Below are positions 46,959 through 58,345 of a DNA stretch of 64,000 bases, one piece after another; positions within the stretch are counted from its first letter, which is position 1; the number at the start of each line of letters is the position of its first letter. Position numbers and translations under genes: made by a program. The notes under the pieces are model-generated. The model was not told where the DNA came from and did not search any database. It was given only the letters and a program-made list of their open reading frames with translations. This DNA is from Siphonodentalium dalli (Eukaryota > Mollusca > Scaphopoda > Gadilida > Siphonodentaliidae), in the NCBI GenBank assembly GCA_032622095.1, contig CP136063.1, positions 181,763,956 to 181,827,955 of the forward strand. The letters are read 5' to 3'.

Positions 46959-49900
46959 TTTTTTTTGTTTTCGTTCTTTGAAATATGCCACGAATTTACA
47001 TATCTCCATTATAGAACCCACGTGGCAGGGTTTTGTACTTCTGAAAGTAAAAGATAATTATTAGTTGAATAGATCTTAAAGTTTTTGTCTTATTATTTTT
47101 TTTTTCGATGGTTATTGTGATCTTTGTTGGTTCCGATCTCATGTATTGATGCGGTGCCACTAATGGAATTGATATATCTACATTGTTTGGGATCGTGTTC
47201 ATTAATCTAGTAAATACTACTTATTGCTGTATAGTTTGTGACATATTTCAAGGAGGGAACAGTGATACATTTTATAGTGGTGTCGTATCGGGGTTCAAAG
47301 GGGGTGCAGATGAAAGGAATTATAGTCAGCAGAGTGTGTGGCGTTGGTAGCATGCGATGAGTTTTCTGTTGTGTCAGATCCACATATGTAATTATGGGTG
47401 CAGTATAGGTTTCAGTATATCCCATCGATCTGGATACTTAGTTTTATTTTCTACATGTTGGAAAATTGTATAATATTCTTTTGCATAACTGATGAAAGAT
47501 CTAACAGTAGGTTTATTGGGGTAGTGAAATTTACAACGAAATATGTAATATTTTATGAAAATTAGCGTGAAGTTTAATGCACTTTTATTTGTCGGGAATC
47601 CCAATAAGACATTTTGATCTGTTATATTTATATGTATTACATTAAGCAGCTCTTCCCAGAATATCTGTGTTAGGTGACAATCCCAAAAAAGGTGTTTTAT
47701 AGTTTGTTTCTTTATTGCAGAAATCACATTTTTTTGGTACTATTCTTAACAAACTTTGAAACAAGAGAATTGGTACCTAATATTTTATGAATAATTTTAT
47801 ATTGAAACCATATTAATTTGACCTCTATTGTTCCACATTTAAACGGCACAGTTGTCAATTTAGGCCATATTGTATTTTAGGTACTGATGTCCCTTAAATC
47901 CTGCAATAATATGGAAGCTATCAGATATACCAGGTCTATGTGTTTTTGCTATTATTCGACTCGATATATTCATGCATTTCATATACATTGTATTTCATAA
48001 TACATTTGGTTATAGATATGAAGTGTAGATAATTCGGTTTAATTGAAAATTTCTTACCGAATTGTGAGATTTGAAGTATGTTGCCGTTCGCGTCAAAAAA
48101 ATATAAAATCGTATGCACTCCTTTCGCTTCCCATTTGTGTATGTATATTGTGTCTCCGTTTATGATAATATCCTTATTGTACCACACTGACTGAAATAAC
48201 ACATTTGGATTGAAATCGTTGACTTTTTTAATTAAATTTTGTCCATGCCGATAAGACTTCGACCCAGAACTTATATTTTTGAATTTTCTTTGAAATCCGA
48301 CAAATATATTCTTCATTACATAATTTCTCTGATATTCGTGTTTTTGTTATTTTTTGAAAAAAATCTACAGTTATGCTATTTGTAAATAAAATTCTTCGCA
48401 TCCATGATACTTTCATTGAATCTATGTGTGTTTCTAAATCGATCATTTTAAGCATAAAGAGAATAAACAAGTAGGGAGATAGAGGATTACCCTGCCTGCA
48501 GCCCCTTTGTATATTAATTCTATCTGAAAGATGACCATATTGTTTGATTGACGAGTATATATCCGTGTAAGGAGTACGAACCCATCTAATGAATGATGTA
48601 CCGAAGTTTAATTCTTCTAGAGTCTTTTGTATAAAATCCCACGACAAGGTGTCAAAAGCTTTCTGAAAATCGATTAAAAGCAGACAGCCCGGTTGATTAT
48701 TTAGCTCTGTAAAATCGATCATATCTGCTACCAGTCTAATGTTTTCTCCAATAAATCTCCCTTTCATAAATCCTGTTTGATCCCTATTAATCACAATTTC
48801 CAAAAGAGGTTTAATTCTATTCGAAAGGGCAGTTGTGAGAATTTTATAGGGGACCGAGAGTAATGTTAGTGGTCTCTGGTTCTCTAATACAGCATGATCC
48901 TTTCCACTTTTCGGTATACAGTTTATAATACCATGTTTTTGTGTGATTGACAAAGTTCCGCTCATATTATGCCATGTTTAGAGAGTTAAGTAAATACTTT
49001 TTAAGTTCATCCCAGAAACATTTAAAAAATTCTACCGTAAAACCACATATTCCAGGAGATTTATTGCATTTCATCTGTAATAACGCTTTAGTTATTTCAT
49101 ACCGTCAATTTTCCATCCGCGGCAAATGATTCTTCCGTACTAAGACGTATTATATTGTTGGTATTTGCGAAATCAGACCAGTCACTTTCAGATATTTTAG
49201 AAGTTTGTTTTGAATATAGTTTTTCGTAGTATTTTTGCAACTCTACTAAAATGTCAGATTGATCCGTGACAACAGAATCGTCATTTCTACGGATTTTGAA
49301 TATCGTGCTTTCCAAAACGCGTTTTTTTTCGAGAGAGCAAAAGTACTTTGAGGGTCTTTCACCTTCCTCTATAATATTTACTCTAGCTCGAATCATCGAA
49401 CCTCTCAGTTTTTCAAGTTCATACTCGTGTAGTTTAGTCGACAGTTCTTCTATTTTTTGCAATGTGGCAGTATATCGTTTTTATCGTAATTTATTTGTAA
49501 ATTTTCTAACTCTTTTTCTATTTTGGCCTGTTCGTTCAATTTAGTTTTTTTAATCCTCGAAGCAAACATTATTGTAAACCCTCTTATCTTATTTCAACGA
49601 GAAGCATTTCGAACAGGAGTTGATCATTGATACTAAAATGTTCTCGCCCCTTTAAGTTTGAGTTTTTTACTCGGTATTGATCTAAAACATCGCCTATTTT
49701 CTTTTTAACTCCGGCTTTATAGATTTCATCTCCCAATAGCATGTTATTCATTTTCCAATAACCTCTGCCCCGTTTAAAATTGCTAAATTTTATGGTTATT
49801 TCTACCATGCAATGGTCTGAAATGTTTTCTTTTTTTGGTAAAACAACTATTTGATCAACTAACGGAACGATATGTTCCGAAACTAGAAAATAATCCAAGC

Positions 49901-50104
49901 GGGAAATTTTTATTTCTGTTCTGCGGCCACCAAGTGAATCGCGTATATTCGTTTTTCAAGCGACGCCAAACGTCACATAAACGTTGGGCCCCCATCAATT
50001 CATCAACAGCTTTTCTAGCTTTTGGACAGTTGTCGTGTGAATAAAATTTGGTATCTTTCGTATGGTTCATGACAATGTTCCAGTCTCCGCAAATAATGAC
50101 AGAT
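46959..50104 (-). pseudogene. L1/Tx1-like LINE, ORF2 3' portion (endonuclease end, RT, C-terminus), inactive
   Basis: Read on the minus strand from 50104 down: VIICGDWN and LCDVWRRLKNEYTRFTWW (endonuclease), a frameshift near 49910, then SRLDYFLVSEH and SDHC; a linker with EEGERPSKYFCSLEKKR; then RT blocks NQRPLTLLSVPYKI, DQTGFMKGRFIGENIR, LLIDFQKAFDTLSWDFI and GCRQGNPLSPYLFIL. The FADD catalytic block is missing: the sequence jumps from YLFIL to the downstream KVSWMRRIL region. The C-terminal CDFCNKE and TIKHLFWDC, normally one zinc-knuckle-like motif, lie in different frames near 47715. A T run at 46959-46966 is the poly-A tail. Clade assignment is from motif memory. Confidence 0.9.
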
Positions 50105-50413
50105 GATGATGATTGTTTATTTGTATAATATTTACAAGCTTATGACAATGGTGATAATAAACAAACAAAAATGATATTATACACGAGCGACATGGCCCAG
50201 ATGGGCCGTCTTCCTGTCGCCCCTACATATACAAACATGAAGTGGCAACTAATGAATTGAAATGATAATGAAAATAATAGAATGTAGTTCATAATAGACA
50301 AACAAGGTATCCAAACCACTTACGGGATGCATCTACATGTATGTGTTAATACATATGTATTGGTTGTTTTCTATGGGAGGCCAAATTCACATTTAATAAT
50401 TAATTGTGCTTAA

Positions 50414-50994
50414 AGGGGTACTGTACCCAAGATGTTGTTGTTGGTTTCCATAATCCCCGAGTCGGAGAATAAGGTAACAACTTTTCCATTTTTTGAAAGT
50501 CTGTTGAGTACGAAGTATTATTACGGATGGCAAATTTACCGGAATGCAAAAATACAAATTGTCGTTGTCGAGTAATTTTTGTACAGTTTTCAACCAAATG
50601 AATCAAATAAACAATATATTATATGCTTAGCAGTCCCATATACTCATTTAAGTTAGTGTATGGTCACTAGTCAATGAGTGGCTTGGGTTTTCTCCCCGTA
50701 TAAGCATAATGTTTCAAACGATCGTGTGTGCAATTGTTTTATTAATCCAGTATCCCTCAATTATAATTTGATTACGTTTTGTACACGGAAATTCCAATTT
50801 TAAGAGACGCCATTATGGCTCCACAATTTATATTAAATTATTAACTTTTAAATTATTAAATTTTAAGATAGCCTTATTAACCTGAGCGTTTACAGAATAC
50901 ATCTTCGACTCAAATTACTTATATTTCTATATAGTATCGATAATAGATCGTTGTTATCACCGGGAATTTATTGAAAATGGCGTACAGTACCCCT
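50414..50994. mobile_element. TTAA-target MITE, AGGGGTACTGTACSC ends (copy 3), in the centre of a palindrome
   Basis: 581 bp between TTAA 50410 and TTAA 50995. Flanks are ATTGTGC-TTAA and TTAA-GCGCAATC, so the target was the TTAA core of a GCGCTTAAGCGC palindrome. It is more diverged from copies 1 and 2 than they are from each other. Confidence 0.93.
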
Positions 50995-51305
50995 TTAAGC
51001 GCAATCAATTGCGCTTAAGCGCAATTAATTGCGCTTAATTGTGCTTAAGCGCAAATAATTACGCTTAAGCGCAATCAATTGCGCTTAAGCGTAATTATTT
51101 GCGCTTAAGCGCAATTCATGGTTATATGTAACAAAACACCCCTGGAGAATAAATAGGTTTCTCCATAACTTAGCATTAACTCCTATTGACATGTCACTTC
51201 TTGGTTTCATTGGTTTGGATGGGTAGGGAGCTAGCCCAACTTCTTTATCAAAATGGCTGACTCGCAATAGTATCACCTTCTGTTTTAGTTGGAGCTATTC
51301 GTGAT

Positions 51306-51465
51306 ATAATATACAGTTATCGCATTGTTTCGAGGTTGACACGAGGAATTGTCAACCCGAGGAAGTCAATATTCACCAAGGCCGTAGGCCGAGGTGAATA
51401 TTGACTTCCAAGGGCTGACAATTCCTCGTGTCAACCAAGAAACAATGCGATAACTGTTTTATTAT
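51306..51465. repeat. Inverted repeat, arms about 70 bp
   Basis: ACAGTTATCGCATTGTTTCG...GTTGACACGAGGAATTGTCA pairs with TGACAATTCCTCGTGTCAAC...GAAACAATGCGATAACTGT around GGCCGTAGGCC. It resembles the other CTCG-type foldbacks in this window. Confidence 0.85.
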
Positions 51466-52031
51466 ATGAAACGCGCTTTGATTGGACAAGACGTTGTGAC
51501 GTTGAACGTCGCTGGGAAAACCCGACCTGTTTTCAGGTCTGATAATAAGTTATGTTAACCTCTGAAGTATCTGACGTCACTCCGAACTGTTATATTAACC
51601 TGTTGTTTCATTAATGAGGTAAACATCGTTAGATATCTCAAGTTTTTCGTTACGTTTTAACATAGGAATTGGGGAAAGAAACTTATGATCATATAATAAA
51701 GCATTATATTATCTTCGGTATATATTAGTTGGGGCTACTTGCAATAGCATTACTTTCTGTATTAGTCGGGGCGACATTGATTTTCTTCAATTTTCGAGTA
51801 TACAGGCACACCATATGAGGGAAGCAAGCCCTCGGTGACACCACATTCACACTATATGATCATGGAAATACTATAGATTTGTGCAACAGCTGCTGATTTA
51901 ATAAGAAAAACTAGAGCTTCAGGACTGAGACACCAAAGCTCCAGTAATTACACACCATTTTTTGGACAGGGATGCTGATAATATGAAAATAGGGTTTTTT
52001 CCCCCTGATTTAAGTCAATAAGTAAACCATA

Positions 52032-52241
52032 CAGTAATGCTCTAATTAATCGACTCCTTAACCACAGCAGAATTATGGATAACTTTTCAGGATTTAGTCG
52101 GAAATATGGCTTGTTGCCATTCATCGGAAAGCTCTCAAGAGCTTTTCGATGAATGGCAACAAGCCATATTTCCGACTAAATCCTGAAAAGTTACCCATAA
52201 TTCTGCTGTGGTTAAGAAGTCGATTAAATAGAGCATTACTG
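52032..52241. mobile_element. Foldback MITE, TA target (copy 5)
   Basis: TA-CAGTAATGCTCTAATTAATC ... CGATTAAATAGAGCATTACTG-TA, nested inside the GCGCTTAAGCGC element. Confidence 0.93.
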
Positions 52242-53019
52242 TATGAGGTAAGAAAGCCCTCATGCAGTGACACCGCATGCATGTATAGGATATTACCATA
52301 GTAAAGGCTAAAATCTGTGCAAAAATACATTAAAAACATCATACAAAACATTACTAGAGTTCCGGGAAGGCGACATCAAATCTTTGGATAGAGGGATGCT
52401 GATAATATGTAATTAGGGGATTCTCCTTGTTGAACACATACTCACAGTTTGAGTGTTGAGTACAGGTCAAAATTAGCCCAATGCTCATCTTGTGTTTCTA
52501 GGTGATACACCAGGTCATGCTAATAGTTTATGGGTAGGTTAGATAGTAGTCACAATTACGCTTAAACGCAATTGATTGCGCTTAAGCGCAATTAATTGCG
52601 CTTAAGCATAATTAATTAAATGCCCTATTTGCGCTTAAGCACAATATGTGGTATTTGCGCTTAAGTGCAATTGATTGCGCTTAAGCGTAATTATTTGCGC
52701 TTAAGCGCAATTCATTATTAAATGTGAATTTGGCCTCCCATAGTTTTCATGGGCTTATAATAAATCTGTCACTAATGATGGGGTATGACCGGGGCTGTTT
52801 TAATTCTTCATTGGTTAAGAAAATAATGGCTTCCGTTTATCAAATGCATTGAATGATCGTTGTTGCTGAAATAGGTATTTGTTTCAGGTTATCGAGGAAT
52901 TCATATATCGATATGTAGGAAGCAGTTTATCGTTTCGTCCTGCCAAAATGTTAAGGTGAACATACCAGACTGCATTACAGTTACTACAATGATGGGGGGA
53001 TTAGGGGTCAATGCTATAT

Positions 53020-53453
53020 ACAGATTCATTTCCAATGTCAGATACTACCTGTTGTATACTTTCGAAGAAGGAAGGATCATCTGAATTTGGCCCACACAGG
53101 CCATCTAACGCGAGGCGAGAACCACTAACAGTTATATCCATAACAGTTATATCCATAACAAGCCCCATCCCCTTTCCAACCTTTTCAACTTTGTGCACTA
53201 TATAATTAAAATCGTTACTTCGTTTAAAGAGAAATGCTACTCCTCGATATCTAGAATTATAACAGTTAAAATATATATCTCCACCCCATTCTACCTGAAG
53301 AGAATCTTCTAAGTCCGACGTAAAATGTGTTTCTTGCAAACATACAATGTAGCTTTTTTGTGTTCGAAGATAATTAAAAACCTCGGCACGTTTTCTGCTC
53401 TCACCCAAACCTCTAGCATTGAGGGTACTGATTCCTATACTAGCCATAGTCAT
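53020..53453 (-). pseudogene. L1/Tx1-like LINE, ORF2 start (endonuclease N-terminus)
   Basis: On the minus strand: SIGISTLNARGLGESRKRAE, then SYIVCLQETH, the N-terminal apurinic-type endonuclease signature with the catalytic Glu of QETH. A 15-bp in-frame tandem duplication gives MDITVMDITV. The frame runs to the insertion border at 53020 and continues at 50104. An upstream partner ORF1 may be at 56313-56560. Confidence 0.88.
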
Positions 53454-53459
53454 TTTTTG

Positions 53460-54689
53460 ATTGATACATCATGACAGCAACAAAAGAACCACCACATGCC
53501 ACCAAACGGAAAGAAAAGAGGAAAATGAAAGGGGTAGATGTTTCATGGGTGTGGGTTATCGGGCGGAATAGAGTTATAGTGCATACCGTATATCAAAGTG
53601 TTCCAAAGTTAAAACAGAGTGATAAGGCAAGGTAATATAAAATAGCACATGCCTGTGTCAGATGATGGGAGATCCAGTATATATGGTAGAGCACGTCAAA
53701 TAGTTTATGAAATTTCATTCACCGAAAATATATTTGGTTATCTCTCTTATTTGGTTCAACGCATTTAGGTTACAGTGAAGTAATTCGATTGGTAGCGCCC
53801 TCCAACTAATTTTGGACCAAGATGCAGGAGAGAATTAAAAAAAATCTGCGCTCTGGTTGGTTAATAGTAGTTTCGATATTTAAACATATAAAGTACATAC
53901 AATCACTCCTCTTGAAATTTCAGACTCCAAACAAAACATTGGCACATTGTAAAGCACGTGGTTCCAAGATTTAATTTTTTTGGTGTGAGGTAAAAAATGT
54001 CAATATTTTTTTTCATGCAATTCTGACTCTCGATTATAAATCCCAAATTTAAAGGTACATTCCATGCTCGACGATATTATTTTTTTTCATGCAGAAACTG
54101 CGCAGATGCCAATCCTGGTGACCATGTACTCATTTATCACAATTCGTGGATATTCAGGGCTGCAGGCCATTATATGTTAACACTGAGGCCTATGGGAAAC
54201 AATTACTTCACTATAACCTTAACTAGTCGCACGCCTCACTCCGCCTAACACCACATTATCTAATTTCGCCATTCAAGGGTAACGAAAAGTGGAGATAATG
54301 TCAGACGGGATGAAACGCGACGACGCAGTTACACGATAAATTAAACATATTGCACGTGCATATCGAATTTAGCTATGATTTTGTTAACCCAACAAAGCGG
54401 ACATATTTACACATTACGTAACTATACACGATAAAGCAATTATCAACGTACATCCATATCAAAAGATTCCAAAATAAAACAATATGATAAAGCAACGTAA
54501 AATGAAGAACTCGCATGTCCGTGTCAAACAACGAAAGCCCATGTAGGGGAGAGCACTCCAAATTCCTAATAAAATATCATACATCTAATATATATTCAGT
54601 TATCTCCCTTATTTAGTTTAACGCTTTAATCAACCCAACGCCTCGTTCCGTCTTACATATTAGCCTCTAATTTCGCCAACCAAGCAAAA
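53460..54689. repeat. LINE upstream region with a diverged 0.85-kb duplication
   Basis: Segments near 53585-53760 and 54435-54620 are similar (TTCCAAA...AAAACA..ATGATAAAGCAA, GTCAAA, TATCTC.CTTATTTGGTT-like). No gene recognised. Confidence 0.5.
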
Positions 54690-55668
54690 AGAAAAGTGGA
54701 GATCATGTCAGATGGAAAGAAACACGGCGACAGTTACACGAAAACATATTACATGTGTGCACTAAATTGTGCCAGAAAGTATCTATCTGATTGGAATAAA
54801 AAAACCCACATATGCGGTACTTCAGCGTTAAAGATGTACACATAATCCTGTTTGTATGGCGTGTATAGATAAAATGCCAATTTTCTTTATCGAATCATTT
54901 CGGACGGAAAGAAACGCGGCGACAGTTACATGATAACATATTACATGTGTGCACTAAATTGTGCCAGAAAGTATCTATCTGATTGGAATAAAAAAACCCA
55001 CATATGCGGTACTTCAGCGTTAAAGATGTACACATAATCCTGTTTGTATGGCGTGTATAGATAAAATGCCAATTTTCTTTATCGAATCATTTCGGACGGA
55101 AAGAAACGCGGCGACAGTTACATGATAACATATTACATGTGTGCACTAAATTGTGCCAGAAAGTATCTATCTGATTGGAATAAAAAAACCCACATATGCG
55201 GTACTTCAGTGTTAACGATGTACACATAATCCTGTTTGTATGGCGTGTATAGATAAAATGCCAATTTTCTTTATCGGATTATTTCAGACGGAAAGAAACG
55301 CGGCGACAGTTACACGATAACATAAAATTATTACATGTGCGCACTAAATTGTGCCAGAAAGTATCCATCTGATTGGAATAATACACCACATATATATGCG
55401 GTATTTCAGCGTTAAAGATGTACACATAATCCTGTTTGTATGGCGTGTATAGATAAAATGCCAATTTTCTTTATCGAATCATTTCGGACGGAAAGAAACG
55501 CGGCGACAGTTACATGATAACATATTACATGTGCGCACTAAATTGTGCCAGAAAGTATACATCTGATCAGAATAATAAACCACATATGCGGTACTTCAGT
55601 GTAAAAGATGTGCACAGCGTCCTCTGTGTATGGCGTATATAGATAAAATGCCAATTTTCTTTATCGAA
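54690..55668. repeat. Tandem satellite, 192-200 bp unit, five copies
   Basis: Unit landmarks: GAAACGCGGCGACAGTTACA (near 54718, 54911, 55103, 55295, 55495), TGTGCCAGAAAGTATCTATC, CACATATGCGGTACTTCAG, GGCGTGTATAGATAAAATGC. Units 2 and 3 are almost identical; the outer units have diverged. A half-unit related to it lies near 54290-54350. Confidence 0.93.
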
Positions 55669-55914
55669 TATCCATTTAGATCGATACCCATTTGCATCCG
55701 ACATGCATCAAGATTCTTGCTCATGATGTATTATGTTATATAGTTTAATTTCAAGGATGGTTTTCCACCACCATGCATCCCGTAGCAATGCGATCGCAAA
55801 TTCTTCCTGTCGTCTACCATTATGTAGCGCTTGCATGCAATACCATTAGCGTAGGGACATTGGTTTTTTTCTGTTTCAACTTGACTATTTTAACCTTTAC
55901 ATCACTCATTAAAA

Positions 55915-56150
55915 TAGATGTCATTAGGTCAATAAGTAGACCACTTTAGTGGAGGGGTGGGTATATAGGTAAGTTCGATCCCATTTATCTTCCATACTTG
56001 ATTTCCGCGATAGCATTGCTCGGGTATAGGTTAAAATATAGGTCGTTTGTCAATAAGTAGAACACTTTAGTGGAGGGGTGGGTATAGGTAAGTTTGAACC
56101 CATTATCTTCCATACGGATCTTCCGCGATAGCATTGCTCAGGTAGTGCCC
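55915..56150. repeat. Tandem duplication, about 125 bp unit, two copies
   Basis: CACTTTAGTGGAGGGGTGGG...GATAGCATTGCTCGGGT recurs with small changes as CACTTTAGTGGAGGGGTGGG...GATAGCATTGCTCAGGT. Confidence 0.85.
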
Positions 56151-56312
56151 GGTGATGGTGCATCTTAGATTAGACCATTTATTACCACATTAAACACAAC
56201 AAAGGGAACATATTTACACAATACATAAATACACAAAGCAATTATCAAAAAGTATCTACATCACATAGATCGGAATGCAGATCCGATCGTTGTTTGCAAA
56301 GTCAGCAGTATT

Positions 56313-56560
56313 ATATTATTCATGATTGTCGTGAACATCCATATTGGGTTCTGGTGTGAGAGTTTCCATCAGCTGTTCCTCTGTGCAGAATTTCGCTATT
56401 TTGTCATTTTTTAGTTTGAGAAAAAGTTTAGTGTTAACTGACCAAGTATTCTTAACGCTTGGATGGTTAAAAGCAACCGTAAGGTGTCGATGATTGATGG
56501 CTGTTAAGTCTTCAGTCACAGAGAATTTTTGCCCTTTTAACTTCTTTTTTTCTTTGATGA
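56313..56560 (-). pseudogene. Fragment resembling the C-terminus of a LINE ORF1 protein
   Basis: The minus strand reads KEKKKLKGQKFSVTEDLT, then NHRHLTVAFNHPSVKNTW, then SVNTKLFLKLKNDKI, a pattern I associate with RNA-binding ORF1-type proteins of invertebrate L1-like elements. It lies on the same strand 2.9 kb upstream of the ORF2 start, so both could belong to one element. The upstream (N-terminal) part is cut off by the palindromic array beginning at 56605. Confidence 0.5.
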
Positions 56561-56604
56561 CATCAGATTTTTACGGAAGCACAGTAGCGCCACAAATAAA
56601 ATAA

Positions 56605-56822
56605 TAATTACGGCGTTTAAACGCCCTATTACGGCGTTTAAACGCCCTAATTACGGCGTTTAAACGCCCTAATTACGGCGATATAACGCCCTAGTACGGC
56701 GTTTAAACGCCCTAATACGGCGTTTAAACGCCCTAATTACGGCGATACAACGCCCTAATACGGCGTTTAAATGCCCTCATTACGGCGTTATAACGCCCTA
56801 ATACGGCGTTTAAACGCCCTAA
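56605..56822. repeat. Palindrome array GGCGTTTAAACGCC, left arm
   Basis: About ten units of ACGGCGTTTAAACGCCCTA, 20-22 bp apart. Some centres are changed to GATATAAC, GATACAAC or TTATAAC. The inverse-oriented arm lies at 58262-58345. Confidence 0.92.
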
Positions 56823-56895
56823 TATAAGCATACAATCTTAAAATACTGTATGTCCACGACCATCATTAATGTGCATGCTAGCATATGTACGGACG

Positions 56896-57600
56896 CACAT
56901 CACGGGTCACGGAAACCTCGTTTTACCCAATATGACATCCCTGACCATAGCTTAAGAGCCTGTGCGCACTTTCCAAAGCACTCTGGGTGCTGACATTTGA
57001 CAGCATCGTCGGGATATACCCACTCTACAATAATCACGAACCACGCAGTTCGAACTCCTATATTTTGGGTCATCACGGGTCACGGAAACCACGTTTTACC
57101 CAATATGACACCCCTGGTCCCACCTTAAGAGACCGTGCGCACTTTCCAAAGCACTCTGGGTGCTGACATTTGACACCATCGTCGTCGGCATTTAACAACT
57201 CTACAATAATCACGAGCCACGCAGTTCGAATTAATATATTCTGGATCATCACGGGTCATGGAAACCTAGTTTAACCCAATATGACACCCCTGACCCCATC
57301 TTAAGAGCCCATGGGCACTTTCCAAAGCACTCTGGGTGCTGATATTTGACAGCATCGTCGGGATGTACACACTCTACAGTAATCATGAGCCACGCAGTTC
57401 GAACTCCTATATTCTGGATCATCACGGGTCACGGAAACCATGTAATTTACCCAATATGAGAGCCCGTGCATCAAACACAATAACAAGAGCACTGCATTAT
57501 ATGAGTAGTGACTCACGATTAATGTTTCTGGCACTATCACCCTATAACCAATGGCATTTATTCGGGTGGGTGAAGTCTATGGGGTGAGGTACATTTTGGA
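56896..57600. repeat. Tandem repeat, 173-176 bp unit, about 3.5 copies
   Basis: Units start CATCACGGGTCACGGAAACC (56898, 57071, 57247, 57420) and share CTTTCCAAAGCACTCTGGGT and CCACGCAGTTCGAA. They lie between the two palindrome arms. Confidence 0.92.
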
Positions 57601-57769
57601 ATGGCTCCCTTTGTAAAATGTATTAACGCAGTTTAGTTCAGATAATGACTATTTGCATTGTCGTGAATGTGATTTCGCTGTAGTTGGCTAAAATGTCCAT
57701 GCTATGACATCATTCACCGAGTAGGGCTATAGCCCACCTAGGCAGATTGAGGAGGGCTGGTCTTAGCCC

Positions 57770-57945
57770 GCTTGGATTTCTGAGAATGCCAGCCCTGGAA
57801 AGCCCATAACTCCGAAGGCCCGATTCTCCTAAAGCCCATAATTCCGAAGGCCCGATTCTCCGAAAGCCCGATTCTCCGAAAGCCCATAACTTCGAATGCC
57901 CGATTCTCCGAAGGCCCGATTCTCCGAAAATCCAAAATGAACTAA
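57770..57945. repeat. Short tandem repeat GCCCGATTCTCCGAAA
   Basis: Units of about 16 bp, alternating with GCCCATAACTCCGAAG-like variants. The open frames over it are repeat artefacts. Confidence 0.9.
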
Positions 57946-58094
57946 AATGCACTCAAAACACCCCCATGTTGTCGAACATGCACATAGCGAAGGGTATATG
58001 CTTATAGCAGGGGACCATATAGTTCACGGTTGCACCCAAACCAACGCATATACCAGTGGTGGTATCAAGCCGGGAAATAAGGTGCTTGACATTT

Positions 58095-58190
58095 GCAGAA
58101 TGAGGTCCCCAGATGGTGAATTTAGAGATATTACCCCGCATAGCGACTAGCATCACCAAATTCACCCTCTGCATGGGGACCTCATTCTGT
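58095..58190. mobile_element. Small foldback repeat, AGAATGAGGTCCCCAGAG family (copy 4)
   Basis: GCAGAATGAGGTCCCCAGATG ... GCATGGGGACCTCATTCTG. Confidence 0.85.
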
Positions 58191-58261
58191 TCAGACATTG
58201 ATCGGGTAGGGTTCAGTAGTCCGAAGGTTCACTAGTCGAAGGTCCACTAGCCATTCCACAT

Positions 58262-58345
58262 ATGTCGCATTAGGGCGTTTAAACGCCGTAATTAGGGCGT
58301 TTAAACGCCGTATTAGGGCGTTATATCGCCGCAATTAGGGCGTAT
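58262..58345. repeat. Palindrome array GGCGTTTAAACGCC, right arm (short)
   Basis: TTAGGGCGTTTAAACGCCGT units in the orientation opposite to the left arm. The array stops abruptly at GGATGACT-type sequence of the next repeat (GGCGTATGACTAAATCC), so the outer end of this element is probably lost. Confidence 0.9.

Larger units (their letters stand above)
50372..52742. mobile_element. Palindrome-armed DNA transposon, GCGCTTAAGCGC type
   Basis: Ends TATGGGAGGCCAAATTCACA and complement, flanked by GTTTTC on both sides (50366-50371, 52743-52748). Arrays of the palindrome TTGCGCTTAAGCGCAA and variants lie at about 50400-51120 (split by a MITE) and 52555-52715, spaced by AATTAATT / AATTATT. It also contains an inverted repeat at 51306-51465 and a TA foldback MITE. 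Without nested inserts it is about 1.57 kb. No transposase frame. It shares TATGG ends, 6-bp duplication and architecture with the elements at 29493 and 31666, but the palindrome sequence differs. Confidence 0.85.
50105..53019 (-). mobile_element. Short retroelement (LINE 3' end or SINE) inserted in the LINE, itself interrupted
   Basis: ACAGAT flanks both ends (50099-50104 and 53020-53025). On the minus strand the left end is a TCATCATCATC tail, preceded by GCGACAGGAAGACGGCCCAT, a sequence I associate with molluscan non-LTR tails. Without the nested element (50372-52742) it is about 540 bp: 50105-50371 and 52743-53019. The LINE reading frame continues cleanly (GNE-S-VIICGDW) when the insert and one ACAGAT are ignored. 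Confidence 0.75.

Noticed and set aside
57710-57952. 80-codon repetitive frame
   Set aside because: Translation of the GCCCGATTCTCCGAAA tandem repeat.
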